Below, piece by piece: positions 48,461 to 60,144 of a stretch of 64,000 nucleotides of DNA. The DNA lies in contig NC_083697.1 in the NCBI RefSeq assembly GCF_033118175.1, forward strand, positions 22,232,001 to 22,296,000. Reading direction: 5' to 3'. The position numbers and the translations under genes are program-made. The notes beneath the pieces are model-generated. The model ran no database searches, had not been told where the DNA came from, and saw only the letters and a program-made list of their open reading frames with translations. Origin of the DNA: Dama dama (Eukaryota; Chordata; Mammalia; Artiodactyla; Cervidae). Position 1 is the first letter of the stretch. Each line of letters begins with the position of its first letter.

Positions 48461-49489
48461 ATCACATTTTTATCCATTCATCTGTTGATGGACACTTACG
48501 TTGTTTATCATGCTTGTATGAACATTGAAGTGCATGTGCTTTTTTGAGTTAGAGATTCTGTCTTTTCAGAATATATACCCAGGAGTGGGATTGCTGGATC
48601 ATATGGTAGCTCTGCCTTTAGTTTTTAGAGAAACCTCCATTCTGTTCTTCATAATGGCTGTACCAATTTACATTCCCATCAATCTTATCTTTTCTGTTTA
48701 CTTAAGGTCCCATCAGAACCTTAAGTCCTTCCAAGACCCAACATTGTCTGACCTTCCTTTGTACCCAATGTTTTAGGGCATCCTTGAAGAATAAGGGATA
48801 AGACAAGGGTAAGTACTAATTCCCCTTGTGGTTAATTAAATTTCAGAGTAAGAAGAGGGACCACCTAGTTATCCTTGTTATACAAAAAGAAGTCGACATC
48901 ACCAAAGGTCATGAAGGATATTGATTTTTCTCATACCTGAAAAGCACAAAGATAGGAAAGAAAATGAAGCACCTGCCACATAAATCCTGCTTCCGTCCCA
49001 CATCCCAGTGTTTTGTTGTTGCTTTTTTGTTGTTGTTGTTGTTGTTTTTTTTTTTTTTGGTACTTGTTAATGGAATTGGGTGTATTTGTTACTGTGCCTG
49101 CTCTTCATCTATTTTTATGTAAGTGTTTTAAAGTATATTTTTCAGAATCCCTAGGCTTTTCAGAGAATCATTATAGACAAAGAGCATCTATTACATGAGC
49201 ACCACTCTTGCTTCTATAATATAAATTCTCTACCTTAGATATGAATAGTGGTCCTTTGGGTAGCCAAAATAGCTCAGATGGGAGAATTAGACCAAAGAAA
49301 CAGTAGTCTTTTTCTTCAAGGGGTTAATGTTACTGAGATGTTGGATAATCCTGTAAAGCATTTTCAGGGTTAATTCCACAAGAAAGTGTCATTCTCAGTT
49401 TTTTTTATCACTTGATTCATTGCTACCAAAATAATACCTATTATCCTCTTCAGTAAATACAGAGGATAATTTTTGTTCTTTTTCTGTTT

Positions 49490-50800
49490 TTGTCTTTTAA
49501 CTTTTCAAAATTTATATTACAGTACAGTTGATTTACAATGTTGTTATTTTCAGGTACATAGCAATGATTCACTTATAAATATACATATACTCATTCTTTT
49601 TCAGATTCTTTTCCCATATAAATTATTACAGTATTAAGTAGATTTCCCTGTGCTATACAGTAGGCCCTTGTTGATTATCTAAATGCCTAATTTATCCTCC
49701 CCCACCCTTTGGAAACCATAAGTTTGTTTTTGAAATCTGTTTTGCAAGTAAGTTCATTTGTATCACTTTTTAGATTCCACATATAAGTGATATTGTGTGA
49801 TATTTGTCTTCCTCTGACTTATTTCACTTAGTATGATGATCTCTCATCCATTGCTTCAAATGGCATTATTTTACTTTTTTATGACTAATATTCCATTGTA
49901 TGTATGTAGCACATCGTTTCCATCCCTCTTGTGATGGACATTCGCATTGCTTCTGTGTTTTGGCTGTTGTACATAGTGCTGCAATGAACATTAGGGTGCA
50001 TGCATCTTTTCAAGTCATGCTTTTCTCTGGATACGTGCCCAGGAGGGGGATTCCTGGATCATAGGATAGTTCTATTTTTCATTTTTTAAGGACCCTCCAT
50101 ACTGTTCTTCATGGTGGCTGTACCAATTTAACATTTCTACCAACAGTGCAGGTTGGTTCCCTTGTCTCTACACCCTCTCCAGGATTTATTGGTTGTAGAC
50201 TTTTTAAAAAAATTTTATTGGAGTCTAGTTGATTTAAGTGCTGTGTTAGTTTCAAGTACACGGCAAAGTGAATCAGTTGTATAACTGATAGCAATTTTTT
50301 TTTTTTTTTATTCTTTCCCCATATAGGCCACTGGGGAGTATTGAGTAGAGCTCCCGGTGCTCTGCAGCAGGTTCTGAGTTCTCTCTTTTATATATTGTAG
50401 TGTATATACGTCAATCCTGGTCTCCCAATTTATCCCTCCCCTACTATATCCCCTGGTAACCATACATACCGTAATCTAGTTCTCTACATCTGTGATTCTA
50501 CCTCTGTTTTGTAAATAAGTTCCATATACACACTGTAATATTACTCAGTCATTAAAAAATTACAAACTATTGATATTTGCAGCAACATGAATGGATCCAG
50601 AGATTGTCATACTGAGTGAAATAAGTCAGACACAGAAAGGCAAACGTTATATACTATTACTTATATGTAAATAGCCTAAAAAGGTATTTTTTTGTAGACT
50701 TTTTGATAATGGCCAGTCTAACTGGTGTGATGTCTTTGTCTTTGGATATAGAGTATCTTTTTTGTCAACAGTTGCTCAGTAGTTACTTGTGATTTTCATG
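49490..50800 (-). mobile_element. L1 3' region, antisense, split by a younger L1
   Basis: Antisense L1 3' UTR and distal ORF2 at 49490-50205, resuming at 50692 ('ttgtagactttttgataatgg') and fading near 50800. It contains the familiar order 'ttccattgtatgtatgtagc', 'ccaacagtgcaggttggttcc' and 'ctctccaggatttattgg'. The interruption is the twin-primed L1 at 50206-50691. Confidence 0.85.
50206..50691 (-). mobile_element. Twin-primed (5'-inverted) L1 insertion
   Basis: The left part, 50206 to about 50527, is antisense L1 3' UTR ('attttattggagtctagttg', 'cccatataggccactgggg'). The right part, from about 50528 to 50691, is L1 sequence in the + orientation ('gtaatattactcagtcatta', 'gagtgaaataagtcagacac'). 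The 13-bp direct repeat ttgtagacttttt flanks the whole at 50193-50205 and 50692-50704. This is the standard signature of L1 twin priming. Confidence 0.85.
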
Positions 50801-51179
50801 TTTTTGTGAGAAGAGGTGAGCTCAAGTCCTGCTCCGCTATCTTGTCTCTTATCCAGGAATAGCCTTTTGTTTAAATTTTACTTTTCTAATTTCCATGTGT
50901 CAAGCCTTCACATTTTATAGGGAACCCACAAAGATATGTTTTTAAAGAGTACTTTTGTCATGTACCAGAGAAAAGTGGTTTTATTACTCCCGAGTGGCCT
51001 AAGAACATTTTACTGGGCACTTGAATTCAAATTTGTTTCTCTTGATTAACGAATATCACTTGACTCTCTTCGAGGTGATATTTCCTAAAGTGCACAGCCT
51101 CATTGGAAATGGACAATATACTTACTAGTGTCCCTTCCAAATCAAAAATATGATTGTGTGCAAAGCACTTTTCTGAAAG

Positions 51180-51335
51180 TCACATTTATGGAGTGTTTAC
51201 CATGTGCCTGTTTTGTATCCTATTTAATCCTCAGATCATTCCAAGCTATTACCTCCATATTACAGATGAGGAAACAAGAATATAGGATGACTAACCTGCC
51301 AGGGTCCCCGAGCTAGTAAATATCAGTCCACAGGT
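51180..51335 (+). mobile_element. MIR SINE
   Basis: 'tggagtgtttaccatgtgcc', 'ttaatcctcagatcattcc' and 'attacagatgaggaaacaag' are the MIR core in order, about 100 bp upstream of the last ELOVL6 exon. Confidence 0.7.
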
Positions 51336-51434
51336 CTAACCCAAATCCGTCTCATCCGCAGGCACAAGTCCATTTACCTTCTTGACATGGGGTATAGTCG
51401 GGGGCTCACGTCCACTTCCGTTTGTGTCTTCCAG

Positions 51435-51862
51435 GAGATACAATATTCATTATTCTGAGGAAGCAGAAGCTGATCTTCCTGCACTGGTACCACCACATCA
51501 CTGTGCTCCTCTACTCCTGGTACTCCTACAAGGACATGGTCGCAGGGGGTGGTTGGTTTATGACGATGAACTTTGGCGTGCACTCTGTGATGTACTCTTA
51601 CTATGCCTTGCGAGCGGCGGGTTTCCGCGTCTCCCGGAAGTTCGCCATGTTCATCACCTTGTCCCAGATCGTTCAGATGCTGATGGGCTGTGTCATTAAT
51701 TACCTGGTCTTCCAATGGATGCAGCATGAGCAGTGTCACTCCCACTTTCAGAACATCTTCTGGTCCTCACTCATGTACCTCAGCTACTTTGTGCTCTTCT
51801 GCCACTTCTTCTTTGAGGCCTACATCGGCAGCAAGATGAGGAAAGCAAGGAAGGCTGACTAG
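51435..51862 (+). CDS. ELOVL6: ELOVL6 last coding exon, catalytic part and C-terminus
   Basis: The last coding segment is 428 bp. It begins with two bases completing the split Gly codon and runs 141 codons to TAG at 51860-51862. The acceptor is 'gtgtcttccag|ga'. It carries the ELO active-site box HWYHH (HXXHH, 51482-51496), then the family motif MTMNFGVHSVMYSYYALRA and the LSQIVQM segment. Further hydrophobic segments follow (FAMFITLSQIVQMLMGCVIN; NIFWSSLMYLSYFVLFCHFF), ending in a basic tail SKMRKARKAD, which may act in ER retrieval. With the two exons above this gives about 236 residues; adding about 30 from the missing exon predicts 266, against 265 in human. The extra residue appears to be a Ser in YIGSKMRK. 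All catalytic residues I can check are intact. Last-exon position and the clean stop argue against a processed copy. Confidence 0.97.
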
Positions 51863-53737
51863 TCTCGGAACTGAGGAGAAAGCCGTAGCTCAGGGTCATC
51901 AAGAAAAACAACAGACAAAAGAAAATGGCACAAGGAATCACATATGGTGCAGCTAAAACAAAACAAGACATATGAGCAAACACACAACCCAAGGCAGCTT
52001 AGGGATAATTAGGTTGACTTAACCCAGTAAGTTAGTGATCCTTTTTGGGTGAGGACTCACTGAGTACACCTCCATCTCAAAGGACTGCTGCTGGAAGACC
52101 CCCTTCCCTCTTTATCTGTCAACTCTAGGACAAATGAGAGCAAAGTGGGCCAGAGGCAGAGAGAGAGAAGGCAAACAAGCTATTAACAGTATATGGAAAA
52201 AATGAGTTTACTAAGTGTTAAATTTCTCTAAGGATCAAAGAAGTTTACTTAAAAACCACGTGAGCACATACATACAATCCTTTCTAATCTTTTTTGACAC
52301 TAAACTGGAGCCAACAGAAAAAGTAAAAACGGAAGAGACATGGGGTGTATATCTAGAATAACGCTTTTGCAAAATTGAAAGTACTTTTAAAGAAAGGATA
52401 CTGGCTGTAGCCCCCGTGAGAAAAGATGTCTTAATCACCTCCTGAGAAAACAGATGATAAACTATATTTCAACTAAAAGAAAGACTCGTTCCCCTTCATA
52501 GCACAGCCTTAGTCTAGTGAGTTCACCATAACAAAATGAGGCACAATATTTTCCCAGGGCTCTCCCCGGGAGGAAGGAGGCAGTGCAGCCCGACTCCTGA
52601 AAGGGCAGCTCCGATCTCAGCATTTCTGATAGATTTTTCCTACCCCTAAATGAGGTAGGACACAGCATCCTTTGTTCAGTTGCCTTGGGCTTTCAAACAG
52701 AAGAATAAATATAGAATAGAAAACAGACAACTCAACCAAATTATTTGAAGAATAGACTCTTACCTGTAAAAAGTTGCGGCCCTGTACCGAAGTTCTTGGG
52801 AAAGATCAATGAGCCGAAGATCAATATGAGAGACAATGAGTACGCCCCTCCATAGTTGACTCCACACATAACTTTCCAAATGAAACCCTGCGGTACAGTC
52901 CATATTTTCTATATTTTTTTTTGAATTTCACACAGCAGCCCACAGGGCTCTCCTTGATCTTGGGTGAACACTGTGTTTCTGCATCATCTGCCTTTGCTGA
53001 AGCAATGCAGAGGTGTTTAAAGTGCCCTCTGCTGGTCAAGCAGAGATACTTTGACAAACACACTTCATGGCAAGTTGGGCTGAACAGTTGACACACAAAG
53101 GGCCCCTTAGAGACTTATTCAAATTTTAAAGGATATAAAATATTCACCATATTTTTGGCCAAATCAGAAGACATTCTTCCTACTTTGAGTCAGCTTCAGA
53201 AATTTTTTGAAAAGGGACTTATGCTCTGGAATTCAGAAAATCAACTTATTAAGAGCCATATTCTTTAAAAAAAAAAAAGGCTAGCTACTATAATATCTGT
53301 AATATTTCAGTCCTTTACAAGCCAAATAAATGTGTAAACATTCCTGTATTTCAAAGAAGCAATTATGTCAAGTTGTTCAATGTGATATAATAGTATTCTA
53401 ATTGGTTATATAGCTTAATGATTAGACAAACTAGATAAAAATTAGGGGCTACTACACTGCATAGATTAGACATGCATAACCACACACATATACACACAGA
53501 GGTGAGGTTCACTGAACTTTAAAGCCCAAATAAATAGAAACATGTTTTCTGGCTAGCAGAAAAAGAAGCCGTTTAGCTTGCTTGCTTTGGGTGTGTACAG
53601 AAAAGGGATTTTTCAAATTATTTTTATATTATTTTAGCTTTAATTGTGCTGTCATTCATGAAACAGAGCTGCTCTGCTTCTCTGTCAGAGATGACAAGGG
53701 CTTTATCAGCATCTCGTCTATGTGTGGAATTGAAAAG

Positions 53738-53743
53738 AATAAA
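53738..53743 (+). terminator. ELOVL6: Candidate proximal polyadenylation signal
   Basis: AATAAA followed at about 20-35 bp by 'ttctgtgtgaatggtctg', a GT-rich downstream element. It is the best-formed internal site; use would give a 3' UTR of about 1.9 kb. Confidence 0.4.
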
Positions 53744-54954
53744 GTTTTATTCCATTCTGTGTGAATGGTCTGAACCATGAACAGAATCCGTGCAAACCAA
53801 GTCATGACTGATGGGATGGAGGGTGGGCTGTATGCAGGGGAGAGAAGCTGTTATGTCTGTGTTAAATTATTGTGAACAATCTATGACGTCTTGACATTGG
53901 TTCATAGATGCATTGATGGAGGAATGTATTATTAGGGCAAAAACTGACACAGACTGAAAAGACAAGTCCTGCTATAACAACTAATAGATTATTAGGATGC
54001 AAAGTGTTATTTTGAGCTTTGAAAATACATGATACTGTGCAATAAGCTTTTTTTTCTTATAACAGAAAATGAGCAGAATAATAAGGAAAAGGCCAAATAA
54101 CAGTTGACTTGAATTTAACTGAAGGACAGTTAGAGCTTATTTGGTTGATTTAATTTAATGATTTAATCCTTGATTTATCAGTGATCCTTTAATGCAGGTT
54201 AGAATAAGGAAATAATCATAGACCTTAAACAGATTCTGATGCTTCCAAAGCACTTTCATCTTGGTACAGGTTCATACTTGTGTCTACTTATGAAGTAATT
54301 TAGAAATTTTGTTTACAGGTTGAATGTCTAATAAATAGTTTTAAAATTAGCTAAATATATCTAAAGGCATTTCCAATGTTTATCATGGGAGGGGGGGAAA
54401 ATCACACCTTTAAAAAAATTGAAATTCTACTATTATAGGTTCAACACACTGTTTTTAACATCTCAGCTTAAGTGATTAATTCTATTAAGATATGAGGCTG
54501 GACCACTACCCCTTGGCAAATCTGAAGCCTATCAGAGAATTGACTGCCACATAGATAATCCTGCTTTCACATAACATTCCAGAAAAACTTAGGCAGGCAA
54601 GTTTTTATAGCTGCCTCACTATGCTGCAATAGATTTCCTTTCTATTGAAGATTTTCCACTGTACTTCAATTCCAGTATCATGAAAACATTCCTGGATTGA
54701 AAAAAATTTTTTAAACCAGATCTTCATTTCAGACATAAATACATGCAATTTGATACACAAGGTCTGAGCATCAACCCAAGTCTATGAGTTTGCAGTGAAA
54801 AACATTCTAGTGAGAAATGCTGTATTCATAGATCAGGAGGTTTTATCTGGACCTTCTAATTTTGCTCATGAGAACAGAGCCACTACTATATTCAAAAATC
54901 ATGTATTGAGATGATTATTCCAGTTAGTTTACTCCCATCCTTCTAACCATCTGT

Positions 54955-55050
54955 CCCCCCTCTCCAGGGGATCTTCCTGACCCAGGGATCAAACCCACAT
55001 CTCCCCCATTTCAGGCAGATTCTTTACCGTCTGAACCACTAGGGAAAACC
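54955..55050 (-). mobile_element. Bov-tA head fragment in the 3' UTR, antisense
   Basis: 'ctccaggggatcttcctgac' to 'ctgaaccactagggaaaacc' is the tRNA-like head of a Bov-tA read antisense. The BovB-derived part is missing. Confidence 0.85.
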
Positions 55051-57706
55051 TTCTAATTATACGCTGCTATAAACATGAGGGGACAGGGACAATACATTCA
55101 TATACGTTGCTGATGGGGAAAGAAAAAATTATATCCCCATCATTTCTATTAATGTGGCTCTGAGTCTGGAACTTTACTGAGTGGGGTTTTTGCAGAACGG
55201 GATGGAAGAACACTTCTAGGAAAGAGACTCACAGAAAAAAAAAATTTTTTTTTAATCAGCTGTGGTATCATTATCATAAGATAAAACCTGTCACATTAAG
55301 AACAACAAAGCACTTGGAATAAACTACACTGGAGTAGAATACTCCACAAGTCTGGTCTGGTTCCAGACTGCTGGGTTACCAGGGAGAAATAAGCTCAGGT
55401 TGCTATCTATTACGAGAGAACAGCCTTTCTTCAGACACAACTAAGCTCCAGCACGCTTTTCCCCCCCCAGTTTGGTTAATGAGTGAATCTTCAACATAGT
55501 TGCTGGGTTGGTCATGTGCTGACTCGGAGAGGGCTGTCAGGACAGTGGAGATGGTCAAACAGACCACCTCCCTGAGTTCAGTGCTTTGACTTGTGTGCGC
55601 ATGGTCTGTGCCTGTCCCTTAGACACTTCTTTCCCTGAAAATGTTTCCATCCTGAAAAGTACAATTGTGTGAGAGCTTTATGATGAAAGTCTAGTGGTCC
55701 GATCTTTTTGTTTTCAATAATAAATATTTTGCTATCAATTCAGGATGGTAGTAGAGCCTATTTTCATGCTGTGAGTCATTGTCTCCTGTAACTTAATTTG
55801 TTATTCTGTCCCTTTTCTATCTGTATACAGGAACCAATTCTTTGTGCCTCAGACCCGTCACCAACCAAAAGAGATTTTGATAAGAATGCACCACAGGGTT
55901 TGGCCTCTGTTGCACACATATTAAAGTGAGAGCTGATAAAGCAATGATACTCTATTTTGCGCTGACAATCAGGATGAAGTGTTAGGTCCCAGTCTTGCAG
56001 TGAACCAACAGCCTCTGTATGCTGGTACCCAATACTTAAGCAAGACAAGAATCATTGTAGTTATAGCATTTTCTTGAATGTCAGTTGTAACATGCCAATT
56101 ATAAACATCTTTGAGCCATATGGCAAAACCCACAGCTAAAGAGACCAGTTAGGTACCCCTGTGCAGAGCATCAAAGACTATTCACAGGTCTGTTGAATCA
56201 CCAAGTTACTTGCTTCATCCTCAGATACTCTGAAAATTCAGGGCTCACAGAGAAGGAAAAATAGGCCCCAGGTTTCCCTTCCTCCTGAATTATACTTTTT
56301 TTTAAAAAAGTGAAACAAGTTATTCTGGCATTAAAGAGACAGACAGTGGGAACACATCCATGGCGGAGTTCAAGGGGGCTGGGGAAGTCTTAAGAATGGC
56401 AGTTTGATTTCCTGTTGGGCAAGTAAAAGTCTTTGCATCACATACACTTCACAGAAATCCAAACACGAAACTACATTGTAGTAAACAGCTCCTGAAGCAA
56501 CTGGTTAAAGAAACCGGTTGCATAAATCACAGGCCATTTTTGCAACACTTTTAAGCCAGGATTTCAAGGTCCCGACTCATGCTGGTATTGAACACTGTCA
56601 TTCTCTCAATGCCTGGTGTCACTGGAGACTTTTTCCCAGAAGACAGAACCCTAGAATGCTCCAGAAGTAGCCTCATAGTGCTGCCCAAGCCTGTCAATTC
56701 AAACAGGTCTGCTCTCTGGGCATGTTCAGGCAGGAGGTTGCTTACTGCTACCTGGAAAACCACTGGAAGATTCCGCCTCTTAGAGGACCCAGTGCCTCTA
56801 TTCAACTAAAAGCCCACCCATATAAGCCTCACAGAGCAAATCACAGGAATGTTGGAATTGTTATTTTCAAGTGCTGATTTCACGACATTAAAAGGAATAT
56901 TTTTTCCTGGTATATTAAAAATAAAATCATAACTTTTGATTTAAAACCAAACTGTTTGTGGTTTCTTTTCTTTCTTCTTCTGGGCAGTGCAAAGGAGGCA
57001 TCCATAAGGGCTACTTAGAAATCTCAGAAAGGCCTTCCAGCGTGCTCATGGAACACAGGAGAGTCACTGAAACTCCCCAGTTCTCAAGCAGAGCCCGGGA
57101 ATGATGTGGGTGCCAGATACTTCTGATCAAAACCCCACAAGTGGCCAGCCGTCCCATAGTGTTTCAAGGGTGAAACACAGCACATTCTCCAGGCCTGACA
57201 CGTCCGAGCAGGTCGTCCAAGTTGGATCCCCGTTTAACAGGTTGGGGAAAATGTGTTTGTTAGATCAAATGTCACCGAAGTAGAAGGAACAAGATGTGAA
57301 CATAATCTCCTGAAAGAAGTCTAAATGAGTGGAATTCCAAGGCTCAGCCCTGATCTAGGAAGCATGGTGCCATGTCACTGGACAAAGAGTTCCAGGACAG
57401 AATGTTCTGGAAACAGGAAACGTAGCACCCATCTCCCAGGAGGGGCGATGCGTCACTTACACACCCGTGACTCGCAAGGGGAGCGCAGCTGTCTACTCCC
57501 TACTCCTGCAATTTGGCCTTCAACTCCTAATGTTTTTGTATGATCTATTGTACATGTTTCAGGCTGCACGTTCCTGTTTTTCTCTACAATGTGTATAATA
57601 GTAATGTCCCTACAGCCTTTATATTTAAAACCAAGAACCTGTTACTTATGAAGTTTCTCTATAGCTAAATTGCTATGACCACGCCTCTCTTTTCACATCA
57701 TCTCGG

Positions 57707-57712
57707 AATAAA
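57707..57712 (+). terminator. ELOVL6: Candidate distal polyadenylation signal
   Basis: AATAAA in 'ctcggaataaattaacac', followed by 'atttgtaactcattcaatgtatgttc' with T/GT content. This is the most likely end of the long ELOVL6 transcript. Confidence 0.45.
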
Positions 57713-57730
57713 TTAACACAAAACTTCCCA

Positions 57731-60144
57731 TTTGTAACTCATTCAATGTATGTTCTTAACTCAGGTCAAAATGGGTGGATGGGGTTGAGGGGAGACCTAT
57801 ACTGCACAGAAAGTCATTTTTATTAACTCATAACAACAAACAATAGAGTGTGTAAAGGAAAACCAGAAGCAAACCTTAGAGGTGTTTCTCTTTTTCGTAG
57901 CAGTCTCAGAACCCCAATACAAATGATTGTGCCATCAGGTAGCTTCTGATAGAAACACAGTCTCATATAATGTATACAAGCTTCAGAAAATGAATATGGC
58001 GCACATTAAAACATATGAGCATTTTATATCACTATCTATCTAGCAAAAATGCTGTACTTATGACACTTCAAGACCAAGAATATGCTATAGCAGGCTTCCT
58101 AGGGATGGAAAAATAAGAATAGGATCGGAATACAGTATTTCAGCAACATGACCACTCTTGGTTGTTTCTGCAACATGAATGAAATTAATTGGGGCCATAA
58201 TGAGGTATCATTAAATGCATGGTCAACACAAAGTAATTAAAAGGGCTCCCCACTGGTTGGTCTGTTGCTGATGAATCTCCGGGCCTCACAGATCTGGGGC
58301 AAGGTTTCGTTTATTGCCGAATACTTGTCCTGAGACTAAACAGGGAGGTCTTGCTGAGAAGCACTGGTGACCACAGGGGTTTCCATTGTGCGGGGAGGGG
58401 TGGGCTGCACCAAGTGACCCCACTCCCCATGAAACTGTGGTCACACATATGCTCTCCCCTCAGCCTGTGATCCCTGTGATCCCCCGTGTCACCATAAAGG
58501 GCTCCAGGCAAGATGAGAAGCTCTGGATTAGATCAGGTGAAATTCACTAACCCAGTTCACTCTGTAGCCTTTGACATTTCCTTCTGCTTTTCATTCTTTA
58601 TCTATGTAATAGTTGAAGGATGTAACCATTACTATTCCACCTTACTTATATATGGCTCCTCTGTCCCTGGGGTTCTCCAGGCAAGAATACTGGAGTAGGT
58701 TGCCGTTCCCTTCCCCAGGGATCTTCCCGACCCAGGAATCGAACCCAGGTCTCCTGCATTGCAGGCAGATTCTTTACCATATGAGCCACCAGGGAAAATA
58801 TATGCATTATAGAAGACGTATTTATATGGAAAAGATAACATACATAGGCTCTCAGAAAACAACCCAGCATCCTCAGGGTTAAACCCACGGGGCGGCCCCT
58901 CCTGACACCTCCCCTGCTGTCTCACTACTGGATTCTGCAGTCTGTGGTATTTTCAGCCCCCCAGGGTGAAAACCGTGAGCTGCAGGCTGGGGTTTCATAC
59001 ATAGCTTCCTTTTCTATGACTACACTAATTCCTTTCATACTAGAGGGAAAAACTGCCCCCCTGGGTGTTGCTCTGCTATGTTTTATTTATGAAAACTCTA
59101 CTGGGTGTTTCTTCAGGCAGCCAATATCTCTCTACAAAGAGAAGGCAAACAGGTTTGCAATGCTTGCATCTCGTCCGGCTCATAGCTCTGTGTGAATTAC
59201 TATAAAATACCAGTTCATTTTTGCAAAACGAGCACTTTGTCTCCTAATCAGAAGCAGTTCTTATTTCTACTTGGTTTTAGTATAATCAAATCTATACAAC
59301 ATAAATCTACTGAGATTCCAAACTGACTTAGGCGACCAAGCAACTCATTTATTTCCACCTAAGCCGAATTTCCCCCGGACTCACTGGCCTGTAGAGGCAA
59401 ATTATTTGCTGGTTTGTAGCTCCCACTGATGCAGGACCTCTGACTTCCTGCCAAGTCCCTTGCTTCTAATTCTAGAAATCGCCAAGCGGAGTCTCAGCCT
59501 CTGTCAGGCATTTCTGATATGTGGTCACTCCCACCCCACCTCCCTGCCATCCACAGCCAGCCCAGCTGCTATTGCATCTGTCCACTGGGCCCTGCAGCCT
59601 CTTGGCCTGGCCCGGTGGAGCGGTTCTCAGAAGGCCTCTGCTGTCCTTCAGAGAAGCAGGGCGCCCTCTGGTCTGCAGTGGGACAAGATGCCTCTTTCCC
59701 TTGGTTAGATGTGCTTTGTTAGGAAAACCACCCCCTTCTCTATCACCTAACAGCCAGACATGCGTCCAGGAAATGAAGAATGGATTTGAGAAATGGCCGC
59801 TGCACTGAATCAGAATGTCTATTTCCTCTCCTGCCAGGGGCAAAGCTGACCCTTGGGTTGAGCTCATTGGATCTCCTTTTACATGGAGAAGTATTATCCC
59901 CAGAAGGCCCTCTGCCCCACTATAAATGGACTCCCGTGACTACCACCTCTGCTCCCTAGAATTGCCCTGACATCTCTGAGTCTAGCAGAGGACACAGGTG
60001 GAGTTCCTTTTCTAGAAGCCTCCCAGGTCTTCTCCAGGCTCCCCGTTATTTGTCCCCACTACAGGTCCAGGCATCTCTGCCTGGACTTAAATTCAGCCCA
60101 GGCATCCAGCCAAGTTCGCAAAAAATGAAATGCAAGCACATTGA
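57731..60144. other. Downstream intergenic sequence
   Basis: No gene recognised. It holds the SINE fragment at 58652-58796 and a GC-richer single-copy-looking stretch at 59520-59860. Open frames in that stretch (for example 59472-59867 minus) overlap in several frames, as expected from low stop density in GC-rich DNA, and show no domain. Confidence 0.6.
58652..58796 (-). mobile_element. Bov-tA fragment, antisense
   Basis: 'tcctctgtccctggggttctc' to 'atatgagccaccagggaaaa', with tRNA-like 'aggaatcgaacccaggtctc'. The 3' tail is missing. Confidence 0.88.

Larger units (their letters stand above)
45948..48683 (-). mobile_element. L1 3' region, antisense, interrupted by BovB and a SINE
   Basis: The antisense L1 3' UTR starts at about 45948 ('gatttacaatcttgttaatttc'), is broken at 46132 ('gttaatccc'), resumes at about 48103 ('aaactcctaatttatccc'), is broken again by Bov-tA at 48345-48460, and runs on to about 48683 ('ttacattcccatcaat'). 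The flanking sequences rejoin without loss when compared with the related L1 at 40838. Confidence 0.8.
42114..51434 (+). other. ELOVL6: ELOVL6 last intron, 9.3 kb
   Basis: Runs from donor GTGAGT at 42114 to acceptor 'tcttccag' ending at 51434, phase 1. Repeats are listed separately. The intervals 42114-43857, 44041-45947 (apart from the CpG-bearing patch), 48684-49489 (which holds a GTT/poly-T tract at 49014-49058) and 50801-51179 show no gene, RNA or confident repeat. Confidence 0.9.
51863..57730 (+). other. ELOVL6: ELOVL6 3' UTR (probable extent)
   Basis: About 5.9 kb after the stop with almost no LINE sequence, in contrast to the introns. This suggests constraint and a long 3' UTR. AATAAA hexamers occur at 52704, 53325, 53738, 55719 and 56920; the last one before repeat-bearing sequence resumes is at 57707. 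One antisense Bov-tA fragment lies at 54955-55050. Short open frames here have no recognisable products. The distal end is inferred from the hexamer and the composition change and needs transcript data. Confidence 0.55.

Noticed and set aside
51374..51745. 123-codon minus-strand frame
   Set aside because: Shadow frame antisense to the ELOVL6 last exon; no domain and no splice context.
59472..59867. 131-codon minus-strand frame downstream of ELOVL6
   Set aside because: Overlaps equally long frames on the other strand in a GC-rich stretch; no motif or splice signals supporting a gene.
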